Shown: positions 32,254 to 41,290, numbered from the stretch's first letter. The stretch: DNA of 64,000 nucleotides from Planosporangium flavigriseum (GCF_011947225.1 NZ_JAATVW010000009.1:1-64000); one strand, 5' to 3'. Translations and numbers: made by a program. The notes: generated by a model not told the origin, from the letters alone.

Positions 32254-33269
32254 GAGCGTTCCCACGCGATCGTCATTACGCTGATCCCGCCGCCGAGCCC
32301 GATGAAGAGCACCCGGTCACCGGCGGCGAGGGTCGGCCACACCCGGTCGAGCTGCACGCCGAGGGTGGCGCTGGCCATGTTGCCGTGGTCGGCGACGGTG
32401 ACCTCCAGCAGGTCCCGGGGCACGCCGGTGACCTCGACGAACCGGTCCAGGTACGGCAGCGTCACCTGGTGGACCAGGACCCGGGCGTAGTCGGCCCAGT
32501 CCAGGCCGGTGCGGTAGCGCACCCGGTCCAGGATCGAGGTGCCGAGCTTCTCGAAGACGCCGCGCAGTTCCCGACCGTCGCCGGTGAAGTACGTGTACTC
32601 GTCCCCGCGCGGGTGCCGCGACCCACCGCCGGGGATCCCGCCCACGGTCCAGTGCGCGGAGTCGGTGTCGGTGTCCACGTCGAGGACCCCACCCCGGTCG
32701 ACCGCCTCGACCACCACCGCCGCGCCGGCGTCGCCGAACGTGAACCCGGCGAACGCCTCGCGGGCCTGGCTCAACGAGTCCAGCCGGGTACGCATGGCGC
32801 GGGTCGGCGTCTCGCCGGTGACGACCAGCGCCCGCCTGGCCCGGCCGGCCAGGATGAGCGCGCGTGCGGTGTCGATGCCGTTGAGGAAGCTGTTGCACGC
32901 GTTGGTCAGGTCCAGCGCGTGCGCCCGCGAGCCGAGTTCGGCCTGCACGATGTGGGCCGTCGCCGGCTCCACCAGGTCCCGGCTGGCCGAGGCGAACAGC
33001 AGCAGATCCACGTCGAGCGGGTCGACGTCCGCGGCGGCGAGGGCGCGCCGCGCGGCGTGTGCGGCCAGGGTCGAGGCGTACTCGTCGGGCCCGGCCACGT
33101 GGCGCTGGTCGATGCCGCTCACCGTCTCGAAGAGCCGCTCCGGCATCCGCAGCCCGCTCGCCCGCTCGAGGTCGCGCTGCAGTTCGGCGGTGGTGAGCGT
33201 CCGCTCCGGGAGGTACGACCCGGTGGCGGTGATGCCCACGCGGGTGGGTGGCTGTGCGCTGTTGGTCAT
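32250..33269 (-). CDS. Thiolase-superfamily 3-oxoacyl synthase III, OleA-like
   Basis: A 339-residue condensing enzyme, first gene of the operon. The catalytic triad is visible: Cys125 in LTNACNSF, His267 in VHQVTLPY and Asn297 in HGNMAS. Glu101 lies in DLVEPATAHIVQAEL, a segment that matches the second-channel glutamate of OleA, which joins two fatty acyl-CoAs head to head; FabH proteins lack this. The neighbourhood with OleC- and OleD-like genes supports that call, although a KAS III-type starter enzyme cannot be excluded. The ATG at 33269 is favoured because an earlier in-frame start at 33344 adds a disordered Ser/Pro/Gly leader. Confidence 0.84.
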   Translation of the reverse strand: MTNSAQPPTRVGITATGSYLPERTLTTAELQRDLERASGLRMPERLFETVSGIDQRHVAGPDEYASTLAAHAARRALAAADVDPLDVDLLLFASASRDLVEPATAHIVQAELGSRAHALDLTNACNSFLNGIDTARALILAGRARRALVVTGETPTRAMRTRLDSLSQAREAFAGFTFGDAGAAVVVEAVDRGGVLDVDTDTDSAHWTVGGIPGGGSRHPRGDEYTYFTGDGRELRGVFEKLGTSILDRVRYRTGLDWADYARVLVHQVTLPYLDRFVEVTGVPRDLLEVTVADHGNMASATLGVQLDRVWPTLAAGDRVLFIGLGGGISVMTIAWERS

Positions 33270-33636
33270 ACCTTCGACTTCCGGGCGGCGGGTGGTGCTA
33301 CCGGAGCCTATTGGGGCCGGCACCGACCCCTGAGCCGACGTCATCCGCCGTTCGTACCGCTGTCATGATCCGTTCGGCTACCGATCTTCTCCGGTATAGC
33401 GAACATCCAGCTCAGGTGCTGTATCAAGGTGTGCGCCGTCGATATTCAACGTGATCGCTCCGGACTATTGCGCCGCCGACAGGCCTGAAGTACGGTCACA
33501 ACCTCTGAAGCAGTGCCACACCGAGCCTCTTGGCTCGATCACTAGTGTCGCGGCGAATGCGGTGGCGTTCGTCGCTCGCGGCAGGCGAGCGGCTCGAGCC
33601 ACCCTTCGCGAACGTCTGCTCATCTCCTTGTCCTGC
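33270..33636. other. Divergent promoter region
   Basis: This stretch separates the minus-strand lipid operon from the plus-strand catabolic cluster. Parts are A/T-richer than the flanks (around 33,360-33,460). No credible gene was found. It should contain the promoter of the six-gene operon, and together with the adjacent 18-bp array the promoter of the monooxygenase gene. Confidence 0.5.
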
Positions 33637-33708
33637 CTATCGGCATACGTCGGGCTATCGAAATTCGTCGGGCTACCGGCATACCTCGGGCCATCGGCAT
33701 ACGTCGGG
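33637..33708 (+). repeat. Four tandem 18-bp repeats directly upstream of the monooxygenase ribosome binding site
   Basis: Units of CTATCGGCATACGTCGGG (second unit diverged to CTATCGAAATTCGTCGGG) run head to tail and end at the Shine-Dalgarno of the monooxygenase. The last GGG belongs to both. The placement suggests an array of protein-binding sites or a leader repeat. All three forward frames are open through it, but no start with a ribosome binding site precedes it. Confidence 0.85.
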
Positions 33709-33715
33709 AGAGTCA

Positions 33716-34858
33716 ATGGGAAGCAAAGGGCACGTGGAAATCGCCGGTGCTGGGCTCGCGGGCCTCACCACGGCGGCAGTACTGGCGCAGGATGGTTGGT
33801 CCGTGCGGGTGCACGAGCGCGGACCTGAGTTGCGGGAGATCGGGGCCGGCATCTTCCTGTGGGAGAACGCCCTCCGCGCTCTCGAGTACATCGGGGCTTT
33901 CGAGCAGGTCGCCAAGCTCGGCGAGCGGGTGGAGAGCCCGACGCTGTTCGACCACCGGCACAAGGTGGTCCAGCGAGAGTGGCTGCGCCACGGTCGGCTC
34001 TACACCGTCGTGCGCAGCAACCTGCACCGCACGCTCGCCGATACGGCCATCGCGGCGGGCGTCGAGATCGTCACCAACTCACGCGTGGTGGGCGCCACCC
34101 CGGACGGGACCCTCAAACTCGAGGACGGCACGACGGTCAAGGCCGACGTGGTGGTCGGCGCGGACGGGGTCAACTCGAAGGTCCGCGACTCGCTCGGGCT
34201 CGCCAAGGCGGTGGTCGACCTCAAGGACGGGTGTGGCCGGCACCTGATTCCGCGGAACTCCGACGATCCCGTCGGCACCACGATCGAGGAGTGGCACGGG
34301 GGACGCCGGATCGGCGTCGTGCCCTCAAGTCCGACCGAGACGTACATCTTCCTGTGCTGCCCCGAGAGCGACACGGAGGGCACGCAGCAACAGCCGTTCC
34401 GGCGGGAGACCTGGCTGAAGACGTACCCCCACTACGCGAGCCAGATCGAGCGGATTCCGGACGACACGGAGGGGCGGTGGGCGAAGTTCTACGACGTCGA
34501 GGCGCGCAGTTGGCGTGCGGGCCGGGTCGCGATCATCGGGGACGCGGCCCACGCGATGTCGCCCAACCTGGGTCAGGCCGCCTGTGTCGCCATGACCAAT
34601 GCCGTCGCGCTCGGACAGGCGCTCTCCATGAAGTCCGAAGTGGAGGACGCGCTGCGAACGTGGGAAGCCAGCGAGCGCCCTGTTGTGGACCGGATTCAGA
34701 GGTACTCCCGCTTCTACGGCTGGCTCGGCACGCACTGGCCGGACAACCTGCTCACGATGCGTTCGGGGCTGATCTGGAGCCTCGGGCGGTCGAAGACCGT
34801 CCAGCGCAGGATCAACTTCGCGGCCGATCACTTCCCGAACCTGACCACCGCCGCGTAG
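33716..34858 (+). CDS. FAD-dependent aromatic-type monooxygenase
   Basis: A 380-residue class A flavoprotein hydroxylase. The FAD-binding GAGLAG is at 11-16 with Glu34 after the second strand, the DG motif is in VVGADGVNSKVRDSL and the GD motif in AIIGDAAHAMSPNLGQA. The pattern resembles salicylate and 6-hydroxynicotinate hydroxylases, which use NAD(P)H to hydroxylate an aromatic or heteroaromatic ring. The ATG follows GGGAG at 33706-33710. It heads a run of same-strand genes for uptake (binding protein, ATPase, permease), hydrolysis (amidohydrolase) and regulation (XRE-cupin). It is therefore probably the first oxidative step on the imported compound. Confidence 0.87.
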   Translation: MGSKGHVEIAGAGLAGLTTAAVLAQDGWSVRVHERGPELREIGAGIFLWENALRALEYIGAFEQVAKLGERVESPTLFDHRHKVVQREWLRHGRLYTVVRSNLHRTLADTAIAAGVEIVTNSRVVGATPDGTLKLEDGTTVKADVVVGADGVNSKVRDSLGLAKAVVDLKDGCGRHLIPRNSDDPVGTTIEEWHGGRRIGVVPSSPTETYIFLCCPESDTEGTQQQPFRRETWLKTYPHYASQIERIPDDTEGRWAKFYDVEARSWRAGRVAIIGDAAHAMSPNLGQAACVAMTNAVALGQALSMKSEVEDALRTWEASERPVVDRIQRYSRFYGWLGTHWPDNLLTMRSGLIWSLGRSKTVQRRINFAADHFPNLTTAA

Positions 34859-34957
34859 CGGCTTCGGGCCCGCTTCGCCCGAGGGTTGTTTCGACTTCGC
34901 CACGTCACGCTCACCTCCTCATCCAACTTTCCCCCGCGTTGACAGAGAGGTCTTTCG

Positions 34958-36130
34958 ATGAAACGTAGAACTCGGCCGAGGAGATTACTCCTCGCGTCCG
35001 CTTCCGTACTGGTGCTCGGGACAGTGGCCGCCTGCGGGAACTCCGGCACCGACCAACCCGCCGCGTCCGGTAGTTCGGCAAACGACGGAAAGCCGTGGTC
35101 GGCCCCGGCGGTAATGATTGACTGCGATGCGCCGGACGTGGATCCGAAGGGCTGCGCAGGCAAGGCGACGGAGGGCACGTACACCTCCCTGGCCCGCTCC
35201 GACGTGACCAAGCCGTGGAAGATCTGCATCACGGTGCCGCACCTGAAGGACCCGATCTGGGTCGCGCAGAACTACGCGGCGGTTCAGGAGAGCCGTCGGC
35301 TCGGGGTCAACATGCAGTTCCACGACGCCGGCGGCTACACCGAGGTGACGAACCAGGCGCAGCAGGTCGAGAACTGCACCGCCCAGAAGGTCGACGCCAT
35401 CATCGTCGGGGCGGTGAGCTTCGACGCCCTGAACCCGGTCATCGAGAGCGCCATCGACAAGGGCATCGTCGTCATCGACGGCGGGAACGGCATCTCCAGC
35501 CCCAAGATCAAGACCAGGACCGTCCTCGACTACTACGAGATGGGCAAGTCCGCCGGCGCCTACCTGGCCAAGCAGGGCAAGCCGGCGAAGGTCGCGCTCC
35601 TGCCCGGCCCGGCGGGTGTGAGCTGGTCCGAGCGCTCGGCGCAGGGCTTCAAGGACGCGATCGCGGGCAGCCCGGTGCAGATCATCGACACGAAGTATGG
35701 CGACACGGCGAAGGAGGTCCAGCTCAAGCTCGTCGAAGACGTGCTCTCGGCGCACAAGGACGTCGACGTCATCGCGGGTACGGCGGTCACCATCGACGTC
35801 GCCCGTACCGTGCTGGTGGAGCGCGGCAGGGAGCAGCAGGTGAAGCTCGTCGCCACCTACCTCATCCCCACCACGCTGGATCTCATCAAGTCCGGGGCCG
35901 CGTCCTGCGCGCCCACCGAGCAGCCGGTGATCACCTACAGCATGGCCGTGGACCAGGCCGTGCGCAGGCTCGAGAAGAAGCCCCTCGACGACAAGTACGA
36001 GCGCTACGCGCCGCGGCCGCTGCTCGTCTGCGGCCCCGCCGCGGGCAAGGACAACAACCTGAGCACCTTCGACGAGAAGACCAGCTTCGCTCCCAAGGGT
36101 TACAGCCCCGTGTTCAAGGTGAGCCCGTAA
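34958..36130 (+). CDS. TorT-like periplasmic-binding lipoprotein of a sugar-type ABC transporter
   Basis: 390 residues. A basic, hydrophobic N-terminus leads to the lipobox TVAAC near residue 26, then a type I binding-protein fold (Periplasmic_binding_4 type). Segments such as WKICITVPHLKDPIWVAQNY, DAIIVGAVSFDAL and GIVVIDGGNGI fit the TorT-like branch. It should capture the substrate outside the cell and deliver it to the RbsA/RbsC-like proteins encoded downstream. AGAGAGG precedes the ATG. The amidohydrolase gene lies between it and the transporter genes, which implies that the imported solute is the enzyme's substrate or product. Confidence 0.85.
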   Translation: MKRRTRPRRLLLASASVLVLGTVAACGNSGTDQPAASGSSANDGKPWSAPAVMIDCDAPDVDPKGCAGKATEGTYTSLARSDVTKPWKICITVPHLKDPIWVAQNYAAVQESRRLGVNMQFHDAGGYTEVTNQAQQVENCTAQKVDAIIVGAVSFDALNPVIESAIDKGIVVIDGGNGISSPKIKTRTVLDYYEMGKSAGAYLAKQGKPAKVALLPGPAGVSWSERSAQGFKDAIAGSPVQIIDTKYGDTAKEVQLKLVEDVLSAHKDVDVIAGTAVTIDVARTVLVERGREQQVKLVATYLIPTTLDLIKSGAASCAPTEQPVITYSMAVDQAVRRLEKKPLDDKYERYAPRPLLVCGPAAGKDNNLSTFDEKTSFAPKGYSPVFKVSP

Positions 36131-36195
36131 CCACACGCCCTGTCAGTAGGGGGCGGCCGTACGGTCGCCCCCGCAACCTCCGAAGAGGGATGGTT

Positions 36196-37860
36196 ATGAG
36201 AAGGGAACAGGGGACCGTCGCCATCGCGGGGCGCGTCATCTCCATGGCCGGCGCCACCGACGCCGAAGCCGTCCTCATCACGGACGGCACGGTGGAGGCC
36301 GTCGGCGACCGCGGCATTCTGACCCAGGCCGAGCACCGGGGCATTCCGATCCACGACTTCGGCGACCGCGTCGTGCTCCCGGGCTTCGTCGACCCCCACA
36401 TCCATCTCGAGCACCTGGCGACCGGCCGCGCGCGCGGAGTCGACTGCCGGGTCCCGGGCTGCCGCTCCATCGCGGACGTGCTGGAGCGGCTGTTCGAGGC
36501 GCTCCCGACCGCTGAGGCGAACGGCGGCTGGCTCATCGGGTACGGAAACCTGTTCTTCGACCTGAAGCTCGCCGACCGGCGGCTGCCGACCGGTGCGGAG
36601 CTCGACAGCGTGAGCCGGACCGTCCCCATCGTGCTGCACTGCGGCGGGCACGTGTCCGTGCTCAACACCCGCGCGCTCGAACTGGCGAAGGTGGAGCGGT
36701 TCCTGCACGGGGCCCCGGGGCTGTGGGGGAGTCCGGTCGTGGAGGTGGACCGGTCCGGTCGCCCCACCGGACTGGTGGCCGAAATCAACAACTCGCTGCC
36801 GCTGCCCGCGCTCGACCCGGAGTCGCTGCGCAAGGAACTGGCGTCGACCTACTTCGACTGGTTCACCACCTACGGGGTGACCACGTTCGGCGAGATGGTC
36901 GACTCGCAATCCAGCGTCGAGCACCTCGATGCCCTCATCTCGAACGGGCAGATCCCCGCCCGCGGCGCGCTGTACCCCATGGCGCCGAGCATGCTGCCGA
37001 TCGAACAGGCGGCCGGGTGGGCCGCCGACTACCGCAGTGCCGCCGGAAGCGACTGGCTCAGCGCGCGCGGAGTCAAGATGTTCTCCGACGGCGGCTACTC
37101 GGCGCGCAACGCGGCGGCGAAGACGCCGTACGTCGACGAGCATTCGCTGCGCCCGGGGTCGATGGGCCGGCTGAACCTGACGCATCCGCGGCTGGTCCAG
37201 GCGGTGCGGCTCACCAGAGAGCACGGCGTGCAGCTCGCCGTGCACGCCAACGGTGAACGCGCCCAGGACGAGGTCGTCTCCGCGGTGCTGTCGGCCGGCG
37301 TCGACTACGACGGCCCGCTCATCCGCATCGAGCACGCTGGTAACTTCGTGTCCGACCGGTCCCGTCTCAGCAGTTGGCGGCAGGCCAACATCCTGCCGTC
37401 GCTCCAGCCGGAGTTCCTCTACAACTTCATCGGCGACTTCCTCCCCGTCGTGCTCGGGGGTGGCGGCACCAAGGGGCGGATGCCGCTGCGGACGCTGCTG
37501 GAGGAGGGCATCGTGCCCGCGGCCAGCTCGGACGTTGCGATCGGTGCGGAGGACGAGCTGTCGAACCCGCTGTTCTCGATCTGGTGCTGCGTGGAGCGGA
37601 AGAGCTTCTTCGGGCGGACCATCGAGATCTCCGAGCGCCTCACCGTCTCCGAGGCGTTGCGCCTGCACACCATCGAAGCCGCCCGGGCGCTCGGCCAGGA
37701 GGACCGGTTGGGGTCGCTCGAACCCGGCAAGCTGGGGGACGTCGTCGTGCTGGACCGGGACCCGCGTACGGTCCCCAGCGAAGAGATCCGCGACGTCCTC
37801 GTCGACGCCGTGTACGTCGCGGGGCAGCAGGTGCACGCTCGAGAAAAGGTCGGGTCATGA
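36196..37860 (+). CDS. YtcJ-like amidohydrolase (metal-dependent, family 3)
   Basis: A 554-residue cytoplasmic metallohydrolase with a TIM-barrel core inside a small beta domain. The metal-binding HxH is in VDPHIHLEHL near residue 66. Further ligands are likely in KMFSDGGYS, LAVHANGERA, IRIEHAGNF and ASSDVAIGAEDE, and the C-terminal LEPGKLGDVVVLDRDP closes the beta domain. Members cleave amide or cyclic C-N bonds in small molecules. The ATG at 36196 is preceded by AGAGGG with good spacing; another ATG two codons upstream overlaps that site. Its stop overlaps the ABC ATPase start by 4 bp (ATGA). Confidence 0.87.
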   Translation: MRREQGTVAIAGRVISMAGATDAEAVLITDGTVEAVGDRGILTQAEHRGIPIHDFGDRVVLPGFVDPHIHLEHLATGRARGVDCRVPGCRSIADVLERLFEALPTAEANGGWLIGYGNLFFDLKLADRRLPTGAELDSVSRTVPIVLHCGGHVSVLNTRALELAKVERFLHGAPGLWGSPVVEVDRSGRPTGLVAEINNSLPLPALDPESLRKELASTYFDWFTTYGVTTFGEMVDSQSSVEHLDALISNGQIPARGALYPMAPSMLPIEQAAGWAADYRSAAGSDWLSARGVKMFSDGGYSARNAAAKTPYVDEHSLRPGSMGRLNLTHPRLVQAVRLTREHGVQLAVHANGERAQDEVVSAVLSAGVDYDGPLIRIEHAGNFVSDRSRLSSWRQANILPSLQPEFLYNFIGDFLPVVLGGGGTKGRMPLRTLLEEGIVPAASSDVAIGAEDELSNPLFSIWCCVERKSFFGRTIEISERLTVSEALRLHTIEAARALGQEDRLGSLEPGKLGDVVVLDRDPRTVPSEEIRDVLVDAVYVAGQQVHAREKVGS

Positions 37861-39449
37861 CGGCGAGCGGCATCGTCGACGCCGTACCCGCTGAAGAGCC
37901 CGGCGGTGACAGTGCGGACCGCGAGGTCGTCCTGGGCCTCGAATCGGTGTCCAAACGCTTTCCCGGAGTGCTCGCTCTCGACGACGTGTCCCTGGACCTC
38001 CGGGCCGGCGAGGTCCATGTGCTCCTCGGGGAGAACGGCGCCGGGAAGTCGACGCTCATCAAGGTCGTGGCCGGCGTGTACCGGCACACGAGCGGGCGGG
38101 TGTTCATTTCCGGACGGGAAGTGCGCCACAACTCGCCCCGCGAGGCGCGGTCCGCCGGAGTGAGCACGGTCTTCCAGGAACTCAGTCTCGTACCGACGCT
38201 CACGGTCGAGGAGAACCTGTTCCTCGGCCGGATCCCGGCACACGCCGGTCTCGTGTCGCGCCGCGCGATGCGCCGCCGAGCGGGCGAGGCGCTGCGCCGC
38301 ATCGGGGTGACGCTTCCGTTGAAGGCGCGCGTCGGATCCCTTCCGCGCTCCGCACAGCAGTTGGTCGAGATCGCCAAGGCGCTGATCGACGACGCCCGGA
38401 TCCTCATCTTCGACGAGCCGACCGCCTCCCTGGGAGACCGCGAGAGCGACCGCCTGCTCGACGTGATCCGCACCCTGGCGGGCTCCGGGATCGGCATCAT
38501 CTACATCACCCACCGCATGCGGGAGGTGCGGGATCTCTCTGATCGCGTGACCGTACTGCGCGACGGGCGCCTCGTCGCGACGTTGACGGCGGCGGAGGCG
38601 GACGAGGAACGCCTGGTGCAGATGATGACGGGCCGTCAGGTCGACGCCCTGTACCCCGGAATCCCGCCGGAGCCGGGACCGGTACGCCTGGCGATGAGCA
38701 ACGTCAGCGGCCCCGGTCTCCACGACGTGTCCATCGAGGCCCGGGCGGGAGAGATAGTCGGGCTCGCCGGGCTGTTGGGTTCCGGCAAGTCGACCGTCGG
38801 GCGGGCCTGCTTCGGCCTGAGCGCGGTATCCGCCGGAACAATCACGGTCGACGGCAAGGTGTTGCGTTCGCCGAGTCCGGTGCGCTCGCTGCGGCACGGC
38901 GTCGTGTACTACCCGCCCGATCGGCGGGGCGAGGGCCTCGCGCTGTGCCGTTCGATGCTGGAGAACCTCACCCTGGGCAGCCTCCGCAAGGCGGGCGCCC
39001 AGAGGGGCGGCTTCATCCGCCGTCGGTACGAGCGGGACCTGACGCGCAAGTCGGTGTCCCGTTTGGACATCAGACCGGGACATCCGGGCCGCCTCATGCA
39101 GTTCTTCTCCGGCGGCAACCAGCAGAAGGTACTGCTGGCGCGCGGCCTGATCCGAGAGGCGGCCGTCCACATCTTCGATGAGCCCACCGTCGGCATCGAC
39201 GTGGGGGCGAAGGCGGACGTGTACCAGGTGCTCCAGCAGTTGTGCGAGAGCGGTCGGGCCGTCGTCGTCATCTCGTCGGACCTGCCCGAGGTGCTGGGCC
39301 TGTGCCATCGCGTCTACGTCATGCACGAAGGTCGGATAGCCGGTGAACTGACCGGCGACGCCGTCACGGAATCCAACGTTCTCGCGCGCTTCTTCGGTCC
39401 GCCGGCAGACCCGGCGGCTGCGCCCGATACCCTTCAGGAGCGGTCGTGA
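37857..39449 (+). CDS. RbsA-like ABC transporter ATPase with two nucleotide-binding domains
   Basis: 530 residues in two tandem ABC domains. Domain 1 has GENGAGKST near residue 60, a relaxed signature LPRSAQQLVEIAKAL, and ILIFDEPTASL. Domain 2 has LLGSGKST near 306, the signature FSGGNQQKVLLARGL and HIFDEPTVGID. The weak first signature and variant second half are normal for sugar-type importers (RbsA/MglA). It energises uptake with the permease that overlaps it by 4 bp and the TorT-like receptor upstream. The first 20 residues form a disordered acidic leader. Confidence 0.92.
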   Translation: MTASGIVDAVPAEEPGGDSADREVVLGLESVSKRFPGVLALDDVSLDLRAGEVHVLLGENGAGKSTLIKVVAGVYRHTSGRVFISGREVRHNSPREARSAGVSTVFQELSLVPTLTVEENLFLGRIPAHAGLVSRRAMRRRAGEALRRIGVTLPLKARVGSLPRSAQQLVEIAKALIDDARILIFDEPTASLGDRESDRLLDVIRTLAGSGIGIIYITHRMREVRDLSDRVTVLRDGRLVATLTAAEADEERLVQMMTGRQVDALYPGIPPEPGPVRLAMSNVSGPGLHDVSIEARAGEIVGLAGLLGSGKSTVGRACFGLSAVSAGTITVDGKVLRSPSPVRSLRHGVVYYPPDRRGEGLALCRSMLENLTLGSLRKAGAQRGGFIRRRYERDLTRKSVSRLDIRPGHPGRLMQFFSGGNQQKVLLARGLIREAAVHIFDEPTVGIDVGAKADVYQVLQQLCESGRAVVVISSDLPEVLGLCHRVYVMHEGRIAGELTGDAVTESNVLARFFGPPADPAAAPDTLQERS

Positions 39450-40456
39450 CAGCAATTGACGAAGCGACAGCAGTCCGCGTCCCCGGCGAGGTGTCGCTAC
39501 GGCACCGTATGAGTGACCTCTTCCTGCAGATCGGCCTGCTGCCCATCCTGCTGGCCGCGATGGTCGTCTTCTTCGCCGTCCGGGAGACCAGTTTCTTCTC
39601 CGGTCCCAACGTGTCGAACGTCGGCCGGCAAGCGGTCTACCTGCTACTGGTGACGCTGGGGCAGATGATCGTGCTGCTCTGCGCCCAGCTTGACCTGTCC
39701 GTCGGCGCGACCATCGCGCTGACGAGCGTCGTGACCGCGTCGACGATGTCGAACGCGGATCAGCCGACGGCGGGCACCATCATGGCCGGGATGGCGGCCG
39801 GCCTGTGCGTCGGCCTGGTCGTGGGTCTCGTCAACGGCATCGTCGTGGCGTTCCTCCGCGTGCCGTCCTTCATAGTGACGATGGGTTCGGCGTCGATCGC
39901 CACCGGCATCGCGCTCATCATGTCCCACGGGGCGCCGGTCACCGGCGTGCCGAGCGAGTTCACGTCGATGTTCGGTACCGGGCAGTGGTTCGGCGTACCG
40001 GTCCCGCTGTTCATCGGCGCGGGCGCCATCGTGGTGATGTATGTCGTGCTCTCCTGGACCACGTTCGGCAGAAACATCTATGCGATCGGCGGCAACGAGG
40101 TGGCGGCGCTGCTGGCCGGGGTACGGGTGAAGCTGCAGCTCGTGGGCGCGTTCGTGATCTGTTCCCTCCTCAGCTCACTCGCCGGAGTCCTGCTCACGGC
40201 GCGCGTGGCTTCGGGCGAGGCGACCATCGGCGGCTCGTTCGTCCTGCTCTCCGTCGCGGCCGCCGTCCTCGGAGGCACGTCGCTCTTCGGCGGAGAGGGC
40301 CGGCTCGCGTTCGTCGTCCTGGGCGTCATCTTTCTCGGGGTGCTCAGCAACGGCATGAACCTGCTGCTCATCTCGAGCTACGTGCAGCAGCTCGTACTGG
40401 GCGCGGTGCTGATCGGGGCCGTCGCGATCGACCGCATCAAGCCGCGCATCGGCTAG
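39446..40456 (+). CDS. RbsC-like ABC transporter permease
   Basis: A 336-residue inner-membrane protein with about nine or ten hydrophobic helices of the BPD_transp_2 family. LLCAQLDLSVGATIALTSV is the conserved segment after helix 2, and GRNIYAIGGNEVAALLAGV is the loop that contacts the ATPase. It forms the channel for the solute bound by the TorT-like lipoprotein. The GTG start overlaps the ATPase stop (GTGA). A single permease gene suggests a homodimer. Confidence 0.9.
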   Translation: MTAIDEATAVRVPGEVSLRHRMSDLFLQIGLLPILLAAMVVFFAVRETSFFSGPNVSNVGRQAVYLLLVTLGQMIVLLCAQLDLSVGATIALTSVVTASTMSNADQPTAGTIMAGMAAGLCVGLVVGLVNGIVVAFLRVPSFIVTMGSASIATGIALIMSHGAPVTGVPSEFTSMFGTGQWFGVPVPLFIGAGAIVVMYVVLSWTTFGRNIYAIGGNEVAALLAGVRVKLQLVGAFVICSLLSSLAGVLLTARVASGEATIGGSFVLLSVAAAVLGGTSLFGGEGRLAFVVLGVIFLGVLSNGMNLLLISSYVQQLVLGAVLIGAVAIDRIKPRIG

Positions 40457-40510
40457 GGTGAATCCAGCGCGTACGGCGGACTGAGACGCCGAAGTCGCCT
40501 CGATCCGAGA

Positions 40511-41215
40511 ATGACAGGGTCACGGTATTCGTCACGAGAGGTAGCTGCCTTGGTCGGGCCTACGCAATCGATCGGGCCGATGGCGCACACTGGCCGAACC
40601 GGAGCGGGGGCGAAGCAACGCGATCGCGTCGCGCGCCCCGCTTCCGGCGGGCCGGACGACGGCGAGGCGGACAAGGAGCTGGGCAAGCGGATCCGGCAGC
40701 TGCGTACCGGCAAACAGGTGTCGCTGCGGGAGGCGGCGGAGGCGGCTTCCGTCTCGGAGAGCTTTCTCTCGCAGGTCGAGCGGGGGATGGCCAATCCGTC
40801 CGTGGCGTCCCTGCGCCGGATCGCGGAGGCGTTGGGCGAGCCGATCGCGTCGCTCTTCGACGGTGGGCCGGTCTCCGGGATGGTGGTCCGGGTCGCGGAC
40901 CGCAGGCGGCTCGCGCAGCCGGCCGGCGCGTGGGAGGACTCGCTGCTCACTCCGCCCGTGGCTCGCCGGATCCAGCTCATCGAGTCCGTGGTCGGAGCCG
41001 GTAGGGGGTCCGGCGACGAGCCGTACACGCACGCCGGCGACGAGGAGTGCGTCGTCGTACTGAAGGGAAAGATCGAGATTTCGGTCGGCGACGACCAGTA
41101 CTGCCTGCGGGCGGGCGACACCCTGTTGCTCGATCCGTCCCTGCCGCACTCCTTCCACAACCCCACGCCCCGCCCCGCCACGGTCATGTGGGTCATCTCC
41201 CCGCCGCTCTACTGA
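40511..41215 (+). CDS. XRE-family regulator with C-terminal cupin domain
   Basis: 234 residues. After a 50-residue flexible leader, an HTH_3 domain (about 57-115) carries LGKRIRQLRTGKQVSLREAAE and SESFLSQVERGMANPSV. A small cupin (about 145-230) ends the protein, with HAGDEECVVVLKGKI and LRAGDTLLLDPSLPHSFHN. Such proteins bind a small molecule in the cupin and control adjacent catabolic or transport genes. Here the likely target is the monooxygenase-to-permease cluster, perhaps through the 18-bp array at its head (inference). A later in-frame ATG (40580) would remove most of the leader and is also possible. Confidence 0.87.
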   Translation: MTGSRYSSREVAALVGPTQSIGPMAHTGRTGAGAKQRDRVARPASGGPDDGEADKELGKRIRQLRTGKQVSLREAAEAASVSESFLSQVERGMANPSVASLRRIAEALGEPIASLFDGGPVSGMVVRVADRRRLAQPAGAWEDSLLTPPVARRIQLIESVVGAGRGSGDEPYTHAGDEECVVVLKGKIEISVGDDQYCLRAGDTLLLDPSLPHSFHNPTPRPATVMWVISPPLY

Positions 41216-41290
41216 TCCGGTCGCCGTCTGCGGCGGAAGGTGTTGCCGGCCGCAAACCGGGCAGGCGTGCGAGCGGGAAAGGGGCGAACC

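Noticed and set aside
33637-33708. CRISPR array
   Set aside because: The 18-bp units are contiguous with no spacers, and no cas genes are present.
33465-33716. Minus-strand frame through the 18-bp array
   Set aside because: The array is open in several frames because its unit is a multiple of three; no start signal or conserved sequence.
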